DNA from: Alphaproteobacteria bacterium | GTDB lineage: Bacteria > Pseudomonadota > Alphaproteobacteria > Sphingomonadales > Sphingomonadaceae | Assembly: GCA_028869975.1 (NCBI GenBank) | Contig: JAGWQR010000348.1 | Span: forward strand, 1 to 17,810 | Reading direction: 5' to 3' | Length of the DNA stretch: 17,810 bases | Shown here: in pieces, positions 1 through 3,912 of the stretch | How the letters are laid out: the number at the start of each line of letters is the position of its first letter | Position numbering within the stretch: position 1 is the first letter of the stretch | The notes under the pieces: generated by a model | What the model was told of the DNA's origin: nothing | Database searches by the model: none | What the model saw: the letters and a program-made list of their open reading frames with translations, nothing else | Position numbers and translations under genes: made by a program

Positions 1-861
1 ATAATCAATCCGGTGCTGTGCCGTATTGGGGATGCCGAACAGAATCAGCGGCGCGCCGTGCGGGTGGCTTTGATAATGCCCTTCCATCGCCATCACCTTG
101 ATCGGCTGATGCACCAATGTGTTGAGACCATGCTGGTCGCCCGCAAAAATCTGCACCGGGGCCACCAAAGCAGCCATCCACATCGCCATCGAGAACATTT
201 TACGTGAGGCCGGATTGCTCCTGTCTCTCAGCAGATGCCAGGCGCCGACGCCACCTACCGCCAAAGCCGTTGTCAGATAGGCCGCAATCACAGTATGAAC
301 GAAGCGATAGGGAAAGCTCGGGTTGAAGATAATGGGCAGCCAGCTCGGCCCCGGCACAAACTGGCCGTGCGCGTTGAGTTCATACCCTTGCGGGGTCTGC
401 ATCCAGCTGTTGACCGAGAGGATCCAGAACGCCGAGATCGCGGTCCCCACCGCAACTGCGCAGGTCGCGGTCATATGCAGCCCTTTGCCAACACGACCCA
501 TCCCGAATAGCATTACACCGAGGAATCCGGCTTCCAGAAAGAATGCGGTCAGCACTTCATACGCCAGCAACGGCCCGATCACCGGCCCTGCCTTATCCGA
601 AAATGCCGCCCAGTTGGTCCCGAACTGATAGGACATTACAATCCCAGAGACCACGCCCATCCCGAACGCCACCGAGAAAATCTTGAGCCAGTATTTGTAG
701 AGCATCAGATAAAGCGAATTGGAGGTGCGCAGCCAGAGCCCTTCCAAAACCGCAAGAAAGCTTGCGAGACCGATCGAAAATGCCGGCAGAATGAAGTGCA
801 AACTCACTGTGAGGGCAAATTGCATTCGCGCCAGAATAATGGCGTCTGGTGTAACGGACAT
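1..861 (-). CDS. cydA: Cytochrome bd-type / cyanide-insensitive ubiquinol oxidase subunit I, 3'-truncated by window edge
   Basis: The reading frame is open from an ATG at 859-861 to base 1 (287 residues), so the C-terminal part lies outside the window. The protein is the haem-bearing catalytic subunit of a bd-type terminal oxidase in the inner membrane, which oxidises quinol and reduces O2 to water. Expected haem ligands and proton-path residues are visible: His22 (in SLHFILP, equivalent to E. coli His19), the FQFGTNW-like segment at 79-84 (here YQFGTNW), Glu102 and Glu110 (equivalent to E99 and E107), and His189 in FVHTV (equivalent to His186). The quinol-binding region begins GDQHGLNTL around 241-249, and the sequence after it (HQPIKVMAMEGHY) looks more like the CioA or short-Q-loop subgroup than E. 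coli CydA. The gene is transcribed leftwards and subunit II would be expected beyond base 1. I see no strong Shine-Dalgarno sequence. Family assignment is firm; CydA versus CioA naming is not. Confidence 0.93.
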   Translation of the reverse strand, partial: MSVTPDAIILARMQFALTVSLHFILPAFSIGLASFLAVLEGLWLRTSNSLYLMLYKYWLKIFSVAFGMGVVSGIVMSYQFGTNWAAFSDKAGPVIGPLLAYEVLTAFFLEAGFLGVMLFGMGRVGKGLHMTATCAVAVGTAISAFWILSVNSWMQTPQGYELNAHGQFVPGPSWLPIIFNPSFPYRFVHTVIAAYLTTALAVGGVGAWHLLRDRSNPASRKMFSMAMWMAALVAPVQIFAGDQHGLNTLVHQPIKVMAMEGHYQSHPHGAPLILFGIPNTAQHRIDY

Positions 862-1268
862 CGCAATATCTCTATGTCAATGGCGTCATGGTTGCACGCT
901 TTTTGTCGTAAATGTTGTACTGAAAGTAGCTGCTGCGGTGCCATGGCATATGGCATAACAATGGTCAATGTTCGTTTCGGCGGCGTTAGAGATGTTTGGG
1001 TCATGAGTCGCTCGTTCAGAGAGTTTGTCCAGCTTGCCGTGACCTGCGCGGTGTGAGAAATGGTGCTAGGGGCGTTTCCGCATTGATGCTATTTATTGGC
1101 TATTTCAGCTATTATTTCCAATGCGGTTTTTGATTTGGCCCCCAATGTGGCCCCCAAATTTCGCGGCTGCCTGCACACGCCCGCGAACGCTGGCGAACAT
1201 AATATCGCCTGTTTTAAGCCGTTTTTAGGGGAATTTCAAGCCTTGGCGTACGTCGGTGAAAGGGGAAA
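862..1268. other. Gene-free spacer between cydA and tRNA-Phe
   Basis: No convincing gene is seen here. Nearest cydA there is a 10-base palindrome (TGCCATGGCA, 939-948) and a tandem ATGGCAT pair (943-956), a possible regulator site for the oxidase, but I could not place a -35/-10 pair with confidence. At 1136-1157 a 10-base word, TGGCCCCCAA, occurs twice with a 12-base period. On the minus strand this is just downstream of the tRNA-Phe 3' end, where integrative elements commonly insert, so it may be a scar, but no integrase can be recognised. Short open frames here carry no recognisable domain. Confidence 0.5.
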
Positions 1269-1344
1269 TGGTGCCCAGGGGCGGGATCGAACCACCGACA
1301 CTGCGATTTTCAGTCGCATGCTCTACCAACTGAGCTACCTGGGC
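1269..1344 (-). tRNA. tRNA-Phe (anticodon GAA), CCA encoded
   Basis: Read on the minus strand, a complete cloverleaf is visible. The acceptor stem is GCCCAGG/CCTGGGC (1338-1344 with 1273-1279), followed by U8-A9. The D-stem is GCTC/GAGC with an AGTTGGTA loop. The anticodon stem is TGCGA/TCGCA around loop CTGAAAA, giving anticodon GAA for phenylalanine. The T-stem is GGTGG/CCGCC (one G-U pair) with loop TTCGATC, and the discriminator base is A. The genomic sequence encodes the 3' CCA (1269-1271). The tRNA follows yacG by about 60 bases and is probably co-transcribed with infA-maf-yacG, since no clear promoter or terminator separates them. Confidence 0.97.
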
Positions 1345-1402
1345 ATCGCGGTTTGCAGCGGCCAGAGCGCCACGTAAGCGAAGAGCGCGGCTATAAACAG
1401 CT

Positions 1403-1588
1403 TCAGGCGCTGCTGTCCAGCCCTGAAGCGCGTGAATCCGCTTCTTCGTCACGCGCCGGCGCGCGATACCGTTCATCAAGCCAGTTGATCAGATCTCGAT
1501 CCTTGCAGCCGTTCGAGCAGAAAGGATATAGCTGCTGATTGGCAGGCTTGCCGCACAACGGGCAACAGGTAGAGCTACTTTTAGTCAC
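1403..1588 (-). CDS. yacG: DNA gyrase inhibitor YacG (zinc-ribbon protein)
   Basis: A 61-residue protein with the YacG zinc ribbon: Cys9 and Cys12 in CPLCGK, Cys24 and Cys28 in PFCSNGCK, followed by the conserved DLINWLDERY segment (about 32-41). E. coli YacG binds GyrB and blocks DNA binding by gyrase; the same role is inferred here. The charged Asp/Glu/Ala-rich tail (about 44-61) is of ordinary length for alphaproteobacterial homologues. The start is a GTG at 1586-1588 that overlaps the last 8 bases of maf, implying translational coupling. I recall a ribonuclease E/G gene between maf and yacG in several related genomes; none is present here. Confidence 0.93.
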   Translation of the reverse strand: MTKSSSTCCPLCGKPANQQLYPFCSNGCKDRDLINWLDERYRAPARDEEADSRASGLDSSA

Positions 1589-2165
1589 ATTCCAAAATCC
1601 CCGAAGTAACGAGCAGCGCGCGTGTCTCGTATAACGGAAGGCCGATGACGCCCGAATGCGAGCCGCCCAGAAACCTTACCCAACTCTCCGCTGAACCCTG
1701 AATTGCATAGCCGCCTGCCTTGCCGCGCCACTCTTCCCTGGCGATATAGGTCGCTATTTCAGCCTCAGTCAGTCGCTTGAATGCGAGGATGGTTTCAGAC
1801 AGGCGTTGATGGACTCGGCCTTGCGCATCGATCAGCACGATCGCGCTGAACACGCGATGACGTCTTCCGGAAAGCAGGTTCAGACAGGAACGCGCCTGGT
1901 CGGCATCCTCTGTTTTGGGCAGAATTCGGCGGCCTGCAGCAACGACGGTGTCGGCGGCGAGCACGACCGCGCCGGGATGGCGTGGCGCGACAGTATCCAC
2001 CTTTTCGTGCGCCATGCGGCGCGCATAATCCCTTGGTAATTCACCCTTGATGGGTGTTTCATCGCAATGTGCCGGATCGACGACATCGGGAACAATCCCC
2101 AATCGTGCAAGCAAAGCAACGCGGCGCGGCGATGCGGAGGCCAGAACGAACCGGGGACGCGCCAT
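1581..2165 (-). CDS. maf: Maf-family nucleoside triphosphate pyrophosphatase
   Basis: A 194-residue Maf/HAM1-fold protein. It has the N-terminal nucleotide-binding motif LASASPRR (about 8-15), the AADTVV motif (about 69-74, with the catalytic-type Asp), a lysine in the ILPKTEDA segment, and the C-terminal region GKAGGYAIQG...ESWVRFLGG followed by SGVIGLPLYET. Family members hydrolyse dTTP, UTP or modified nucleotides to monophosphate and PPi, as housecleaning enzymes and in cell-division control. The C-terminal AIQG/GLPL pattern is closer to the YhdE (dTTP/UTP) group than to YceF. ATG start at 2165, 12 bases after infA, with a GAGGT ribosome-binding site in the gap. The stop overlaps the yacG start. 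Substrate choice is inferred, not shown. Confidence 0.92.
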   Translation of the reverse strand: MARPRFVLASASPRRVALLARLGIVPDVVDPAHCDETPIKGELPRDYARRMAHEKVDTVAPRHPGAVVLAADTVVAAGRRILPKTEDADQARSCLNLLSGRRHRVFSAIVLIDAQGRVHQRLSETILAFKRLTEAEIATYIAREEWRGKAGGYAIQGSAESWVRFLGGSHSGVIGLPLYETRALLVTSGILECD

Positions 2166-2177
2166 AGCGCTGACCTC

Positions 2178-2396
2178 TTATTTGAATCGGTAGGTGATCC
2201 GGCCCTTGCTCAGATCATAGGGGGTCAGTTCGCACAGCACATCATCGCCCACCAGCACGCGGATACGATTTTTGCGCATTTTGCCTGCGGTATGGCCCAG
2301 AACTTCGTGGTCATTTTCCAGTTTGACACGAAACATAGCGTTGGGCAGCAGCTCAACCACCGTCCCCCGCATTTCAATTAATTCTTCTTTCGCCAT
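2178..2396 (-). CDS. infA: Translation initiation factor IF-1
   Basis: A 72-residue protein of exactly the usual IF-1 length, consisting of one S1/OB-fold domain. Characteristic segments are MAKEELIEMRGTVVE at the N-terminus, FRVKLENDHEVLGHTAGKMRKNRIR in the middle (written here as one recognised block, about 22-46) and the C-terminal ending YDLSKGRITYRFK. IF-1 binds the 30S A-site during initiation with IF-2 and IF-3. The ATG at 2394-2396 follows an AGGAG ribosome-binding site at 2399-2403. It is the first gene of a minus-strand group with maf, yacG and tRNA-Phe. A plausible promoter lies at 2426-2453. Confidence 0.98.
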   Translation of the reverse strand: MAKEELIEMRGTVVELLPNAMFRVKLENDHEVLGHTAGKMRKNRIRVLVGDDVLCELTPYDLSKGRITYRFK

Positions 2397-2425
2397 GCGG
2401 CTCCTAAAATCAATGTGCGCGAGCC

Positions 2426-2453
2426 GCTATAGGCAATCATGACAAAAAGGCAA
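2426..2453 (-). promoter_or_regulatory. Candidate sigma-70-type promoter for infA
   Basis: On the minus strand a TTGCCT -35-like hexamer (2448-2453) is followed after 16 bases by TATAGC (2426-2431) as -10. This would place a start near 2419 and give a leader of about 20 bases before the infA ATG. Match to the consensus is partial, so this is a candidate only. Confidence 0.4.
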
Positions 2454-2488
2454 CGCTTTTAAGCAATAGGGCGCTATGACGATACATG

Positions 2489-2500
2489 CGCTGTACAGCG
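2489..2500. promoter_or_regulatory. Perfect 12-base palindrome in the divergent spacer
   Basis: CGCTGTACAGCG is a perfect 12-base inverted repeat. It lies about 40 bases upstream of the candidate infA -35 and about 120 bases upstream of the plus-strand micro-ORF at 2624. The size and symmetry fit a dimeric regulator's operator, but no family can be assigned. Confidence 0.35.
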
Positions 2501-2609
2501 TGTGACATTTTTAAGTCAGGTATTGTCAATTTTTCCTCTTGATCCACAGGTCAAAATGACTCACATATGCACGGCGTTCATGCAGAGCGCAACCGTTTCA
2601 ACAACGCGA

Positions 2610-2622
2610 AAGGAGGTGATCC
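2610..2622 (+). promoter_or_regulatory. Unusually long Shine-Dalgarno sequence
   Basis: AAGGAGGTGATCC is fully complementary to the 3' end of bacterial 16S rRNA (GGATCACCTCCTT), far beyond the usual 4-6 base match. The AGGAGG core is followed by 7 bases and then the ATG at 2624, an ideal spacing. Nothing else in the window has a comparable ribosome-binding site. On the opposite strand the same bases imitate the 16S 3' end, but no other 16S sequence is adjacent. Confidence 0.75.
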
Positions 2623-2623
2623 G

Positions 2624-2680
2624 ATGTCTCATGGTCATAGCAAGAGGTCGGAGAAGTTCGTTCGGGGGGTCCGTGCTTAA
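2624..2680 (+). CDS. Micro-ORF, 18 residues, basic peptide
   Basis: ATG at 2624 to TAA at 2678-2680 encodes MSHGHSKRSEKFVRGVRA, a hydrophilic peptide with two histidines and five Lys/Arg. There is no signal peptide or membrane segment. The case for translation is the ribosome-binding site immediately upstream with 13-base 16S complementarity and 7-base spacing, and the case for transcription is the intrinsic terminator about 70 bases after the stop. I do not recognise the peptide. It is not an amino-acid attenuator of the usual kind because no codon is repeated in a run and no biosynthetic gene follows. It could be a functional small protein, or a translated portion of a regulatory RNA where translation itself controls folding (the codons at 2630-2637 can pair with 2737-2744). 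Confidence 0.5.
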   Translation: MSHGHSKRSEKFVRGVRA

Positions 2681-2747
2681 ATCATTCGCTTGATTTGAGC
2701 GGCGCATGGTCTCCCGGGCTGGAGCACTCCGGCCGCTGACCATGTTG

Positions 2748-2785
2748 AAGGGTGCTGGGCGGTCAGCCGCTCAGCATCCTTTTTC
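2748..2785 (+). terminator. Strong intrinsic terminator (plus strand)
   Basis: A continuous 13-base-pair stem runs from GGGTGCTGGGCGG (2750-2762) to CCGCTCAGCATCC (2767-2779), with two G-U pairs, closed by a TCAG tetraloop (2763-2766) and followed by TTTTT (2780-2784). Two A bases before the stem can extend it into the T-run. On the minus strand the same hairpin is not followed by a T-run, so it is oriented to stop plus-strand transcription heading into the 3' end of fabZ. Confidence 0.9.
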
Positions 2786-2807
2786 ATTTGTGGCGCGATC
2801 CGCTAAA

Positions 2808-3278
2808 TTAAGCCGCAGGGGGGTCGGCGACCATCGCGGTAAATTCAGCCTGCGTCGCCAGCCGGTCCCCGACGTACGCCTCACCGCTGAATTTATACAC
2901 CCTGCCCCGTTGCTGGACAAATTGGACATGGAGATGCAGCAGGCATCCCGGCTCGACCGGCGAGCGGAAGCGCGCATTCTCGATCCCCATGAAATAGAGC
3001 AGCTTGCCGGTGCCTTCCGCACCCAGCGATTTGACGCCGAGCACGCCAGCGGCCTGCGCCAGCGCCTCGACAATCAGCACACCGGGCATGATCGGGCGCG
3101 CGGGGAAGTGCCCTGCGAAGAACGCCTCGTTGATCGTCACCGCCTTGACCGCGACGATCGACTCATTGGGGATGAGCGCCTCCACCCGGTCCACCAGCAG
3201 CATCGGGTAGCGATGCGGCAGGCACCGCATCACTTCCGCGATGTCAAACGGGTCGAGCTGAGCGGTGGTGTCGCTCAA
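2808..3278 (-). CDS. fabZ: 3-hydroxyacyl-ACP dehydratase FabZ
   Basis: Hot-dog-fold dehydratase that removes water from 3-hydroxyacyl-ACP in fatty-acid elongation. Visible landmarks: LPHRYPMLLVDRV (about 20-32), the catalytic His57 in GHFP and Glu71 in VLIVEALAQ, and the MGIENARFRSPVEPG segment. I chose the TTG at 3276-3278, giving 156 residues, the normal FabZ length; it lies 1 base after the skp stop and begins MSDTTAQLD. The frame stays open upstream to a TTG at 3362, but that would overlap skp by more than 80 bases and add a non-conserved N-terminus; a GTG at 3293 is another option. It is the last gene of the long operon. In most Gram-negatives lpxD sits between skp and fabZ and lpxA/lpxB follow; all are absent here. 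Confidence 0.94.
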   Translation of the reverse strand: MSDTTAQLDPFDIAEVMRCLPHRYPMLLVDRVEALIPNESIVAVKAVTINEAFFAGHFPARPIMPGVLIVEALAQAAGVLGVKSLGAEGTGKLLYFMGIENARFRSPVEPGCLLHLHVQFVQQRGRVYKFSGEAYVGDRLATQAEFTAMVADPPAA

Positions 3279-3279
3279 A

Positions 3280-3912
3280 TCAGCGTCCAGCACCAGATGC
3301 GGCAGGAGCCGGAGTCTGACCTGGAACCGGCTGACCGGGCTGCCAGTTTGCTGGTGCGGCAATGCTCACGGTCGGCACTTCCACATTGAGCTCAGCAGTC
3401 AAATCCGCCGTTGCTTCCATCGACGGCGAATAAGAGATGACAACTTGCTGCACAGGCGCAAGCACCAGCGATGCACTGCGCTTCGCCATCACCGCCTTGA
3501 GTGCAGTTGGCAGATGTGCGGCAATCTGTTCCACGGCATATTCCTTTGCCTTTTCATAAGGGGCAGAGAGGTTTGCCAATTCACTCTGCGCTTGCTGCTG
3601 CGCGGTTTGCAAGGCCGCATATTGGGATTGCAGTGTTGCCTTATTGGCGTTGGGCACGCGGCGGGCAGCGTCAAACGCGGTCGCCTTGGTGCGCAACTCC
3701 GTATCCAGAACCTTGGCACGGGCATCAACCTGCGCAATGTTTGCGGCATAGGTGGTTTTGATCTGACCGATCGCCGTTGCCATCGCGGTCGAATTGTTTA
3801 CTGCGGTAGCCTGATCGATAATGACGATCCCCGAGGCCGATTGCGCCGAGACAGCAGTCGCACCTGTGATTGAAGCCGCACTTGCGGCGAAAAGCAAAGC
3901 AAATTTAGTCAT
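3280..3912 (-). CDS. skp: Periplasmic chaperone Skp / OmpH family
   Basis: A 210-residue OmpH-family protein. The N-terminus (about 1-23, ending in AVSAQ) is a signal peptide. The segment after it, GIVIIDQATAV, is the strand that starts the Skp trimer body. The central part (about 45-130), rich in Ala/Gln/Lys/Glu with many heptad-like repeats, fits the coiled-coil tentacles that hold unfolded outer-membrane proteins. The C-terminus (about 185-210) is a Pro/Gly/Ala-rich tail longer than in E. coli Skp. The start codon shares one base with the bamA stop (TGATG), and the gene leads directly into fabZ, so it is translationally coupled on both sides. Partnership with BamA in OMP assembly is inferred from family and position. 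Confidence 0.9.
   Translation of the reverse strand: MTKFALLFAASAASITGATAVSAQSASGIVIIDQATAVNNSTAMATAIGQIKTTYAANIAQVDARAKVLDTELRTKATAFDAARRVPNANKATLQSQYAALQTAQQQAQSELANLSAPYEKAKEYAVEQIAAHLPTALKAVMAKRSASLVLAPVQQVVISYSPSMEATADLTAELNVEVPTVSIAAPANWQPGQPVPGQTPAPAASGAGR

Larger units (their letters stand above)
2610..2785 (+). ncRNA. Candidate structured small RNA / small mRNA ending at an intrinsic terminator
   Basis: Several features in this stretch point to a dedicated plus-strand transcript. It starts, at the latest, with the strong ribosome-binding site at 2610 and the 18-codon ORF. Three consecutive hairpins follow. Hairpin 1 is CTTAAATCA/TGATTTGAG (2676-2699, one G-U pair, loop TTCGCT), overlapping the ORF stop. 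Hairpin 2 has an outer stem CATGGTC/GACCATG (2705-2711 with 2738-2744) and an inner stem GGCTGG/CCGGCC around AGCACT. Hairpin 3 is the terminator at 2748-2785. The next gene, fabZ, is convergent, so the RNA has no downstream partner on its own strand. It does not match the conserved parts of SRP RNA, tmRNA, 6S or RNase P RNA as I know them. The 5' end is unknown and I could not identify a good promoter. Confidence 0.55.

Noticed and set aside
1096..1377. 93-codon plus-strand frame covering the tRNA-Phe
   Set aside because: Much of it is the antisense translation of the tRNA gene, a common annotation artefact.
2609..2623. Minus-strand imitation of the 16S rRNA 3' end (GGATCACCTCCTTT)
   Set aside because: No further 16S sequence, such as helix 45 (GTAACCGTAGG...), lies next to it, so it is not an rRNA fragment; it is better explained as a strong plus-strand ribosome-binding site.
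2561..2743. 60-codon minus-strand frame in the infA-fabZ spacer
   Set aside because: No ribosome-binding site of note, no domain, and it lies antisense to the plus-strand small transcript with its oriented terminator.
2748..2785. Reading the terminator as a bidirectional stop for the fabZ operon
   Set aside because: On the minus strand the hairpin is followed by TTCAAC rather than a T-run, so it does not act as an intrinsic terminator for fabZ by sequence.
3279..3362. Longer fabZ N-terminus from a TTG at 3362
   Set aside because: It would overlap skp by more than 80 bases and adds 28 residues not seen in the family; the TTG at 3278 fits family length.
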